A stretch of 64,000 nt of DNA, from positions 6,411,198 through 6,475,197 of the forward strand of contig BCIX01000001.1 of NCBI GenBank assembly GCA_001600095.1, in the 5' to 3' direction. Source of the stretch: Bullera alba. Taxonomy: Eukaryota > Basidiomycota > Tremellomycetes > Tremellales > Bulleraceae. A program made the translations under genes and the position numbers. This document shows positions 23,421 to 33,204 of this stretch, in pieces (within the stretch, counting starts at the first letter, position 1; each line of letters begins with the position of its first letter). The notes under the pieces were generated by a model, which ran no database searches, had not been told where the DNA came from, and saw nothing but the letters and a program-made list of their open reading frames with translations.

Positions 23421-25113
23421 ATGAACAGATCGGACCTGCTGTCGGCGGCAGCGTACAGAAAGAAGGCAAGGACTGGCAGAGTCTCCAGTTGGGATCACTC
23501 TGGTGAGTAGCTCAGCCGTCCCAGGGTGATGACAGTTAGACTAATTGTAACTGGTGATAGGTCGGAATGAGGACTCCTTCACCGTCCAACCTGGCGAGTC
23601 AATTGTCCTCGCTGAATTAGAAGGGTGAGGCAGCTGCGTCGAGCTATAGGTCCCCCAGGCTGACTAACGAGCGTGCCGTTAGGCCTGGGGCAATCACGCA
23701 TCTGTGGTTCGTGCAAGGTCGTCGCAATGTCCTCGGTCCCGGTGGGTGCTTGAGAAAGTGGGATGAACAGGGCGGATATCTGATGCACGACATACAGGTG
23801 TCGCTCCATATACTGCTACAAACTGCCCTTTCATGGAGACCAACCGAGCTCTGGGATTGTTTGATGAAGAAAACGATGCGGATTTGTGAGTCTGCTCCCT
23901 TTCCCAAGGGTGCTTGGCTAACGAATGCGTGAATAGCTATCGCAAAGCGGTGATCAAGTTCTACTGGGACGGTCAGGATGAACCCTCCGTCTTGGCTCCT
24001 CTTGGTGACTTCTTTTGCATCGGCCAGTCCCTACCCGCAAACTTCCAGTCCTTGCCATTCACCGTTTCTGTTCGGCCGATGGACGAGAAGAAGTACGGGG
24101 GTACGTCAGCGGTCAATTGCTACCTCACCATGCCATTCGGGAAAAGTGCACGAATCGAGGTGGAGAACCAAGGCGAGAATGCCTATATCCAGGTAAGCCC
24201 ACCATTTCTAGCCACGGGAGGATGAGTCTGAGAGCTGATAACCTGCTCAGTACTACTACGTCGACTACGAGCTGTACGCGGAATCATTCACTGACGACGT
24301 ATTGTACTTTCACGCCTCGTGGAACCGTGCCAATCCCACCAACGGCTGGGCACCGAGCTACATGGCCGCCAATTCTCGAGAGATTCAACAACCCCAGAAC
24401 CTGGGTGTTGAGAATAACTACATCATCCTAGAGACCGAAGGTGCCGGGAACTATATCGGTTGCAACCATTCCGTGACCCATTTGCAAAATGTCTGGTGGG
24501 GCGAAGGCGACGACGTGATGTGAGTAAAACCCCCTTTAGGAGACTTTGCCTTGGTTAACCCTCTTCTAGCTTGATCGACGATGACGTTTGGCCTCCATCT
24601 ATGCACGGCACTGGCGGAGAGGACTACTTCTCTCAAGGGTGGGGTATGCAGAAGAACGCTTACCCGTTCGCTGGGTCCATCGTCCACGAGGAGGATGTGC
24701 CCCAAAATCAGGTCTCCTATCGATGGCATCTAGCCGATCCCGTCCGATTCAATACCAAGATCAAGGTCACCATGGAGACTGGGCACGCGAACCATCTTCG
24801 AGACGATTGGGCCACTACGGCGTACTGGTATCAAACGCTTCCAGGACCCAAGCTCAAGCTTCCGCCAGTAGGTTTGCGGATTCCTCGGAAAGCCACGATT
24901 CCGAAGGACGACGTTCAGGAACCCGACCTGAGTCGTCTCACGACCGATCAAGCCGCTCTTGTCCAGTCGAGGAACGACCGGTTCAAGCAATACCTTGCCG
25001 ATAGGCAGATTTGGCTCGATCGACGATCCAAGGACTCGCAGGAACGAGCCTCGAAGAATGTCGAGATTGCCAAGGACCTTAGAGCTAGGTGGCTCGCGTC
25101 ACTGGGTCATTAA
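23421..25113 (+). CDS. GH172 (DUF2961) glycoside hydrolase, copy 2
   Basis: Paralogue of the gene at 17.7-19.4 kb, same family and expected activity. Seven exons: 23421-23502, 23561-23624, 23683-23741, 23798-23885, 23937-24192, 24251-24519 and 24570-25113, giving 1,362 nt and 453 aa. The true start is MNRSDLLSAAAYRKK at 23421. Longer upstream frames are in the wrong phase, and only this start continues into KARTGRVSSWDHSG. Motifs: GPGAITHLWFVQ (about 49-60), YRKAVIKFYWDGQDEPSV, PLGDFFCIG, GEGDDVILIDDD with E268, HGTGGEDYFSQGWGMQ with E290, VSYRWHLADPVRF, and a basic helical tail. The spacing of E268 and E290 fits the two catalytic glutamates of the founding enzyme as I recall them. No signal peptide. 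Converges on the regulator with a 62-bp gap. Confidence 0.9.
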
Positions 25114-25175
25114 GTCATATAGCAGTGCTGTCATGCATGAACGTCGTCCATCTTGGTACTTTGTCAAAGCGATTG

Positions 25176-28157
25176 CTACTGATCCTTGCCGAAAAGACGG
25201 AAGAAATCGTCTGTCCATCCCGCAGTAGAGTCGAGAAAGTTGAGCGTATTGACGGCTGGGACTTTCAGTCAGCTTAAGATAGGTGGGGCATGTAGGGCGG
25301 CTCGTACTCACCATCGAGCGTCATGTTCGCTTGAGCCTGGTCGGTAGGGGAAACCCAATCACTGGCGAAGAGACCATCGATACTGGCAAAAGCCGGCTGC
25401 AGCTCTCCATCGTTTGCACTTGCTGATCCTCGTCGGCTCTGCCACTGTCCTGGTAACTTCCCAGTCTCCTTTTGGTGGTGGGTCAAGCATAGTCCGATGA
25501 CCCTGCGACGGATGTACACTTGCAGATGACGTCCGTATACCGCTGCTGTGCCGAGGCGGTGTGGAGGAGTGGTGCCCACTTGCTCGAGGAGGTTTGACAG
25601 CTGAGCTAGCAAGCCGAGCAGTCTCGCCTGTGCCGCTAGGCTGGCTGTCGAGGGTGCTAGCTAAGAAGTTGTCAGTATATCGTTTGCTCGCCTGGCAAGT
25701 CAAAGTAGCTCACTCGGATCGCCAGCAAGACCTCAAAGGAGAGCATTGGGCCCATCGTATTCGGAAATCCCTGTTCGAGCTTCAGATACCGCGCCAGAGG
25801 GGCATGTCAAGCGGCACTCACCCATAACGCTCTGCTCTTCTGCAGGTGCTCGCAAACGAACGCACAGCTCGAAAAGGCTGCAGAGTAGCAATCTCGTGTA
25901 AGAGCTTCGACCGAGGCACCTCTCGAGGTGAGTGCCTGCAGAGCGTAGCTCAGAGACCACAATCGCGTGTGCCGATACATGAGCTCAAAGTAGGCTGAAT
26001 CTCCTGGAAGTGACATGAGCGACGGGCATCATCACGATGGTCTCCGTGGACGTACCGCAGTGTTGTGCCCAGTACCCATGCCAGGGGCCCAGTTCCTCGT
26101 CAATCTTTCCTGCTACCCAGGCTGTATCGTACTCAGAACGTAGCTGAATCTCGGATCTCAATGTTTCCGAAACTCGAACCTAAAGAGTAAAGTCTAGGTA
26201 AGGCTCAAGCTTCTGGCGGAAGAGCAAAAGCAACTCACCGAGACTCTTCGCAAGACCACACATGCCGTTGTGCACTTATCCTCGGGCAGAGCCAGATGGT
26301 GGAAGCACCAGCTATCGTTCCTGATTAGATCGTCCTGGGTGAATCGGGTAGCTTTGCCAAAGGCCAGGCTGAGACTGGAATCCCATAGGAACAGGTGGAG
26401 CCAAAGTCGCTGTCGGTTCCGTACAATACGCTCTTCTGAATCTGCATCCCCTCGAGTGATGCCTTCTAGACAAGGTCTGAAAGAGGCATACTGCATCAAA
26501 GTTCAGCGAGGAGTCGACAGCTAGCATCAAAGACGTACGCTTGCTTGCTCATTTCGCCAATTTGGGGCGATGACCCTGGCAAGTCCCAGCTCGACGGCCA
26601 TGTTGATTGCAAACTTAGTTTCATGCCACAGCTTCTCCTCCTGTAGCGGGACGCTGGAAGGCAGCCAAGAGATCCAAATTAGGAAAGCCTGTACGATCTG
26701 ATCATGCCATCCAATCAGTTAGACTGAACCGTACAGAGGTATAATGACACCCACCTCAACAGATGCAAATTTCCGACGTGATATTTGCTCTGATAGCCTG
26801 TGCGCGTGAATTCGTAGTCGTTTTGTAGCCTCTTCGGCACCGGGAGTGAGGGAGGCACCATGTGCGCAGATGGCTGTAAGGAGAAAAGCTGAACGCCCCT
26901 GCACGACTGGGATAATGCCGTGGTCAGCCACTTTGGATCAAATTTCGAGCCGTAGAGAGGTACTTACAGGCGGTCGTGTGCAAATGAGGGTCGAGGACCG
27001 GCAGCATGGGGTGGAATCTCGAGAAGAAAGTTGCAAAGAATGCTTTCACCTCTCGAGGGGTGACCAGCGCTAGACTCAGGGGACAGTTCTCTGGTCCTAG
27101 ATCCCTCTTGACTTCTCTGCAAGGTGGATTGAAGAAGTGGCGATCTTCCCAATCGAGCCTTCTTCTCGCATTGTCGGCCAATAACGACGCTAAGCCCTCG
27201 GCGAGATACGTTTCGTCCAGTGATGAGGGCAGAGTACGAGGCTCAGATGGCCCTTCGCTGATTATGGCGTGGAGAGTCTCAGTCAGACTGTAGTGGGGCG
27301 GTAAGGACGAGTCGAAGGACCCGTGTTCCTCATAGGCGGGTATGTCGATATCGGCTGCGGTCCGATCCGACGCACTAATCTCCTCTGCTGCCTCTGCGAG
27401 GAGCTTGACTGGGTTGGAGAGACCTCCATCGTTGTAGACGGAAGACTGCTTTCCAGAATGCTGAGATTCGATGGATCTTGCTGTCAGCGGCAGGTCGGGG
27501 TGGTATGAATTGGCGAAAAGATCAGATCCGTGCCCGATTGACGGACTGAGACCATCCATTGGCTGGTTGTCCTGACCCATCCCGCCTGCAGCAAACTCAT
27601 AAGAGCGCGGAGGGGACAGCAGGACGGAATCCAGAGGTTGTGCAGATCGATGTTCGTTGTGGTGGTGCCAGGACTCTGATCGAAGGCTCGCCTGAAGCTG
27701 TCCTCGTCCACTGGAGCTTTCGCTGGTGTCTGGTGTACCGGACCGTTTCCGTTTGGCGCTTTGGGACATGGGCATACTGCCTGGTTGTTCACGTTCGATG
27801 AGTTTTCGAGCCCTCTCTAGCGGTGTCTGCTGGCTGGGCAGAATAAGCCTCCTTCTCGCCGGATGTCGAGATCGACTCACTTCTTGCTGCCCCTGGGACG
27901 ACCGGTCCTGATGCTCGACGGTCTTGTACAGGTTTCCTGCCGCTTCTCGCATCTTAGGCACTTCTCGCTAGACGCTGGAGTCTCGCACTTTGCTTTGACG
28001 ACTCTGCAGGGGACACTGGATGCCGATGTCAGCATAGTGGCACGCTGATCAGCTTGGAGAGGGTCATGACATACCAGGCAATCAGCCTTGGACCCGCCGG
28101 CGGGCGTCCTGAAGCCTGCTGTGAGGGTTGATCGGAAAACGGCGAGACGGTCGACAT
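25176..28157 (-). CDS. Zn2Cys6 fungal transcription factor
   Basis: Nuclear DNA-binding regulator, probably of the surrounding sugar cluster. Start at 28157 (MSTVSPFSDQPSQQ). The binuclear cluster spans the first intron and is complete: C-V-P-C-x6-C-x8-C-x2-C-x6-C, using the acceptor just before TGTCCCC (the next AG downstream would give a stop). It is followed by a basic linker GRPRGSKN and a Ser/Pro-rich region. The fungal_trans middle domain follows (VKAFFATFFSRFHPMLPVLDP), then helical exons (RWLWLHLFLWDSSLSLAFGK type). The C terminus is GWTDDFFRLFGKDQ, a common end of this class. Total about 850 aa. It is divergent from GH32 over 356 bp and convergent with GH172 copy 2, so it lies inside the cluster. 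Target genes are inference. Confidence 0.88.
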
Positions 28158-28513
28158 TGGTGAAATGGTGTAGTTGTCAATGCCGGTCGATCAGAATGGA
28201 CTGATGCAGGCTCAACTATCCGGGAGGTATGACATTGGAAGAGCTGGCCATGATCGACTCGGGCCCATTGTCCAGCAGGTCCAGCTCGGGGCAGAACACA
28301 AGGTCACACCATACGGAGCGTATTTAAACCCGCCGGGGGGCGCAGTGGCTCCGAAGTTCTGCCGTCACGTTATTGGATCTTGGCCTTGATAGTGGCCAGC
28401 CAAGGAGTTCAACAGATAAATAGCTTGGGATATAGGGCAGACATGCTGTCCCAAGTCATGCGCACCCCTTTGCGCTCAATACACTCTACGACGGGTGCTC
28501 AGACGATATCGAG
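28158..28513. promoter_or_regulatory. Divergent promoter, Zn2Cys6 regulator / GH32
   Basis: 356 bp. TATTTAAA at 28321-28328 is followed directly by CCCGCCGGGG (28329-28338), about 190 bp before the GH32 start. Two upstream ATGs (28443 and 28458) share a frame that is not the GH32 frame and overlap its start. Confidence 0.45.
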
Positions 28514-30411
28514 ATGGTCGGCAGCGGAAGACCCGATTTCCACTTTGTCGCGCCCAAGGGCTGTGAGTGGTTTTCATTATACGTCGAGTAGCCATTCTGC
28601 TAACTCTTGCGCTGAATAGGGCTGAACGATCCGTGTGCGCCTGGATATGACGAGAAGACTGGCCTCTACCATCTATTCTATCAATGGAACCCAAAATCAC
28701 ACAAATGGGACGACATCTCCTGGGGTCACGCTACTAGTCGAGACTTGATCTCCTGGGAGTATTCTTCGCAAGAGGTGAGCGGTTCCGGGGAGATATAGCA
28801 CTGTTCATCTGGCTGACTGACCCTTTTCAGCCGGCTTTTACCCCTTCTGAGTCGTATGACAAGCTTGGTATCTTCACCGGGTGTTTCTATCCCACCGGTC
28901 CGGAAGGCCAGGCTGATCAGCTCTCCATTTTCTACACGAATGTCGATTACCTACCCATCAAATGGGACCTGCCCTACAAACGAGGCTGTGAAGGACTGGC
29001 GATGGCCACTTCTGTTGATGGGGGCAAGACATGTAGGTGCCTCGTTACAATGGACTGTGGTCATATGCTCACACCATTCGCAGGGACAAAGTACGCGAAC
29101 AACCCTCTACTCTCCGAAGAGCCGCCAGAGATCCACGTCACAGGGTTTCGGGACCCATTTCTCGCACCATGGCCGGCTATGGACAAGCTTCGAGGTACCC
29201 CAGGAAAGCTATACGGCCTTATCTCCGGCGGTATCCACGACCTCGGCCCTAGAACCTTCCTATACGAAGTCGACCCAAAAGACCTCACCAAGTGGACCTA
29301 TCTGCACCCGTTGACTACAGACGTGCCAGTCGGCTATCTCCCAAGTGTCAAGTGGGCTGGAGACTTCGGAGCAAATTGGGAGTGTACCAACTTTGTCAGC
29401 CTGCGTGCCCACGACGGAACCCAGCGCGAGCTGGTTTTTACCGGAACCGAAGGAGGGAAGCATCGACCTTGGCGGGATGAACACTATCGCAAGCAGTCGC
29501 AAGAGGCACCTCGACGGGATCCTAGTTACGCCAATTGGTTCATCGGCAATCTCGCAGCCGCTGGTGCTACATCGGAAGTGCGAATGGATATTGGTCCGAC
29601 TGGAATGATCGACTGGGGCGTCTTCTACGCCTCTAGCTCGTTCCCAGCTCCAGATGGTAGGACTGTGGTGTGGGGCTGGATGCAGGAGCCAGATGTCTCG
29701 GACGGCCTGTTGAAGGAGCGAGGATGGACTGGGTGTATGGGTATACCAAGAGAGATCTACTTGCAGAAGATCTCCGGGGTGATAGGTGCCTTCTCTTCGC
29801 CTCTCGATACCATCGCGTCGTTTGGACTGGAACCTCAGACTGGTGCTTCCTCGGACGCTCACACGGTCTACACCCTCGGCATCAGGCCTATCATAGAGAC
29901 GGACCAGCTCCGCAAAGACATCGTGTATGATCACCCCGCCGGTCCTATCAACTCGACCGTGAGGTGCTTCAAAACGCTCCCCGCCGCCTGCGAAATCCGG
30001 TGCATCCTCGAGATTAGCAAGGCTACGAAAGACGTCTCGTTCATCCTGCGACACAACGACGACCTCTCGATCAAAACGTCTATCGTCTTCGATCCCCATG
30101 CCGAGACATTGCAAGTCATCAGAGAACTTTCGACTGACCGCACCGACATCAGCACAGCCCCGGAGATCGGATCTCATACCCTTCTACGCCTTCAGAGTGG
30201 GGACGGCACAGAAGAACGGTTTGAGCCGTTGAGGTTGACGATATACCTCGATCACGATGTCATTGAGCTGTTTGCCAACGATCGGTTCGCCCTTTCAACT
30301 AGGGTCTACACCCCACCTCAGTACACTGGCTTCTCGATTGCAGCCAAAGGCGATGTTGAGGTGCAGGATCTGAAGGTGTGGGAAATGGGCAGCATGGGTT
30401 TGGTGCGTTGA
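28514..30411 (+). CDS. GH32 beta-fructofuranosidase, intracellular type
   Basis: Hydrolyses terminal beta-D-fructofuranosyl bonds (sucrose, inulin-type oligosaccharides, inulobiose). Exons 28514-28562, 28620-28774, 28831-29032 and 29084-30411, 1,734 nt and 577 aa. All three catalytic blocks of the five-bladed propeller are present: GWLNDP (nucleophile Asp, rebuilt across intron 1), FRDPF (transition-state Asp) and WECTNF (acid/base Glu). FTGCFYPTG and [13 protein letters not shown] also fit. A C-terminal beta-sandwich ends with [18 protein letters not shown]. The start [14 protein letters not shown] leads straight into the domain and no signal peptide is visible; an in-frame TAG upstream excludes a longer N terminus unless a further exon exists. 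Together with GH172 and the porter it suggests uptake followed by cytosolic hydrolysis. Confidence 0.93.
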
Positions 30412-30931
30412 TCGGTCAGTAGGAGAGCAGGGCGCCCGTTCCCTTGTCACAAAACGTCACTGCGGATGCAAGTATGACCAACATGCTGTCAGTATGGCGG
30501 TGGCTTCCCAGCATGAACGAGTAACCTTGACCCTACCGGCCAGAGTAGTAGTTCGCAACAGCTGGAGCGAGCTGATCGAGGCTGCAGCATGCAGACTGGA
30601 CACCAGCTGAAGCGCTACCCGCGCCACAACGATCTCTGGTGCACGTGATCTTACAGGATGCGGGGCCTCGGGTAAATTGCGGTCTGTCTACGGATAAACT
30701 GGGTGGTGGTGCCGGACAACCCGAGCAAGTCTTCGGCCCGTTTGATCGCGATAGATTGAAAATCATTGACGAGTCATGCGAGTCTATACGTTACGGCTTA
30801 GTAACAAGCGCAGAGATGGACGGTCGTTCAGAACTTACATCGAGCCTCTTCAGATCAGCGCAAGGCAGGGGAAGACGTCCTCGAGGTCGAATCTCGCACA
30901 CACATCTCACACTCACGACAGAATCGCCATC
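30412..30931. promoter_or_regulatory. Spacer between GH32 and DHA2 transporter
   Basis: 520 bp holding the GH32 3' end and the transporter promoter. A CGG-N5-CCG site (CGGACAACCCG) lies at 30713-30723. I see no gene. Confidence 0.4.
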
Positions 30932-32896
30932 ATGCGTGCTGATCTGCGAGAAAGTCCAGTGGTGAACACCCTTGACCGCGCCATCGGACAGCAAGACTCC
31001 AGTGGGACCGGAGCACTGGAGGACGTACATGAGTGTAAAGGTGATGGGTTGGAACTTGAATTACACGACCCGACAGCAGTGCCTGCGCCGACAATGTCCA
31101 TGGTCAGGATGTACTTCCTGGCCTTTTCGATGATGTTGACGTGGTTTCTTGGCGTTAGTGAAGACGCGTCTTTCTCCACTGACACGTCTTAGACCGCTAG
31201 TAATGTTGCCGTGACCATCTTGATTCCAAACATGGCGAGAGACTTGGAGGTCACCGAGTTGGAAGTACAATGGGTAAGTCAGCGGTGCGTGCGAAGCTGA
31301 CTTTAGGTCTCGTCTGCATATGGACTGGCATACGGCTGGTAAGTCATTGTTACTATAAGATGTCTAGAGCTAAGTCGTCCAGTGGAATGCTGATCTCGGG
31401 GCGTATGGCCGATCTCTTCGGACGGAAACTTCTCTATATGCTCGGTCTGTCCATCTTCGTCGTGTTCTCCATAATATCTGGAGTCCTAAGAGTGAGTCGG
31501 ACTTTCGAAGAGCAGTCATTGACGTGACAGCAAAGGATGGCGCTCTGCGTTGTAAGAGCATTTGCTGGACTAGGTCTAGCTATTGCCGGCCCCGCTGGAT
31601 ACGGTATCATCGGGACGACCATCCGGCAAGAGCCCCATCGAACGTATGTATTTGCCATCTTCGGGCTGGGTGGACCAATCGGCGCTTCCGCTGGTTCACT
31701 ACTTGGTGGAGCGGTCGCTGGAATCAATCGGTGAGCCCGAACCTGAAAGACAAAGCTGAGCGCGACAGCCGCGGGTGGAGCTATTTGTTCTTCCTTGTTG
31801 CAGGAATGGCTCTGATACCCATCGTCATTGGCTATTTCACCATACCAAAGGATGTCAAGCGACTACCGGGTTCCGGCGTTGACCGTCGAGTCGATTGGAT
31901 CGGTGGCTTCCTGGTGACTGCCGGGCTTAGCCTCTTCATCTTCAGTCTCGTGCAATCTGGGGTCGTCCCGCGAGGTTGGTCCGAACCATGTGAGTAGACG
32001 CTGAGTGCAACATCGTGACTCCTGTCGTACTGACACCAACAGATGTCCCTGCGGTATTGGTCCTATCGATAGTGCTGTTGGTGGTATTCATGTTGTGGGA
32101 ATATCACCTCGAGAACCGGACGACCTACCCACCCGTCATCAAACCTTCCATCTTTTCTAGGTATCACTACAAGCCTCTCGGCCTTGTGATCTGCGGATTC
32201 GGTATATCAGTGAGCGTACAAGGTTGGAGCTACAACACCACAATCTGGTATCAGAACTTGAAAGGGTACTCGGCCTTGAAGAACGCGATCCAGCTTCTGC
32301 CAGCAAACATTGGAGGACTGATAGCAGCCGTACGTACAACGTACGATCCTTCCGTAATTGCGCTGACAGTTGTAGGCCTCAGTGATGTATACGGTACCCA
32401 GGGTGCGAGCCCCCACGCTGTTGATAGTCGGCGGCGTTCTAGGAGGGTGAGTTGCAAGTACTATAGAGGGCTGACTGTTCAGTGTCGCTTGCATGATGTA
32501 CGCTGTCCAGCCGCAAAACACATTGTACTGGGCCTGCGAGTTCATCGCGTGTCTTTTACTGCCCTACGGGATAGATTAGTAAGTCATTGACTCTGCAGTT
32601 TATGAGCTGATCCTCTCAGCGTCGCAGGAGTAGGGAACATCTGCATGTCCAACTTGGTGGAGCAGGACGAGCAGTCTGTGGCTGGAGCGCTGTTCCAGAC
32701 TTCGTTTCAAATAGGCGGAGCGCTCGGCATCAGTCTGTCAAGTCTGATAGTCACCGAGCGGGCCAAAGTCACCGGAAGCCTGCTCAGCGCGCTGCGCGGT
32801 GGCTTCTGGTTCAACGCCGCTCTGGCGTGGATCGGTGAGGAGCGCGCACAACACAATGCGCTGGGCAACGCTGACCTCTCGCAGTACCCGTCGTGA
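30932..32896 (+). CDS. MFS transporter, DHA2-like (14-TMS drug/ion:H+ antiporter type)
   Basis: Plasma-membrane transporter of the DHA2 branch of the major facilitator superfamily. Start ATG at 30932 (MRADLRESPVV), stop at 32896. An acidic N-terminal tail is followed by TASNVAVTILIPNMARDLEV, EVQWVSSAYGLAYGCGMLISG, the MFS A-motif GRMADLFGRK, RAFAGLGLAIAGPAGYG, a loop with VDWIGGFLVTAGLSLFIF, and the late DHA2 region VEQDEQSVAGALFQTSFQIG with GALGISLSS. Members export drugs or move ammonium, borate or amino acids, so the substrate is open. It may mark the cluster edge or simply be a neighbour: it is co-oriented with GH32 and has a CGG-N5-CCG site upstream. Some internal splice sites (32.33-32.45 kb) are uncertain. 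Confidence 0.82.
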
Positions 32897-33204
32897 CGTG
32901 GGTTTCGTTTCGTCACGTCAGATTGGCAAAGGACGTGACACAGAGTCGGTAGCCTTCGACGACTCCTGAAACGTGTTTACGCACGTCAAACAACATTGTA
33001 TGTATATCATTACAAGCATCTGCCACATATGCTCGGCGCGAACACCTTGAGTATCACGGGGTGTTGTGTGAAGGGATTGTAGGTGTGCATCATCGATGTC
33101 GTCCTTTCAGGAAACCGCAACCGTCATCTGTCTGGAATGCTATAAGACGAGGTAGACAACTCTTCCTACACCAGTCCATCCTTCATTCACATTGTCACGC
33201 CACC
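32897..33204. promoter_or_regulatory. Spacer upstream of the 33.2-kb orphan gene
   Basis: 308 bp. It contains a TATA box TATAAG at 33141-33146 and a pyrimidine-rich leader ending in a good start context (CACCATGA). No other gene. Confidence 0.4.
33141..33146 (+). promoter_or_regulatory. TATA box of the 33.2-kb orphan gene
   Basis: TATAAG about 60 bp upstream of the ATG at 33205, which is itself in a strong context. Confidence 0.4.

Noticed and set aside
23291..23506. Earlier Met (about 23296) as start of GH172 copy 2
   Set aside because: That frame does not continue into SSWDHSG; the ATG at 23421 does, in the right phase, and matches copy 1.
14080..28338. CCGCCGG as a cluster-specific operator (19.6, 23.17, 28.10, 28.33 kb)
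   Set aside because: The same motif occurs in the COG6/PIS1 promoter near 14.09 kb, and one of the cluster copies is inside coding sequence, so it is not specific.
29260..30177. 305-codon open frame on the minus strand opposite GH32
   Set aside because: It mirrors the GH32 exon, has no protein-like domain, and GH32 itself has all catalytic motifs. A shadow of codon bias on the other strand.
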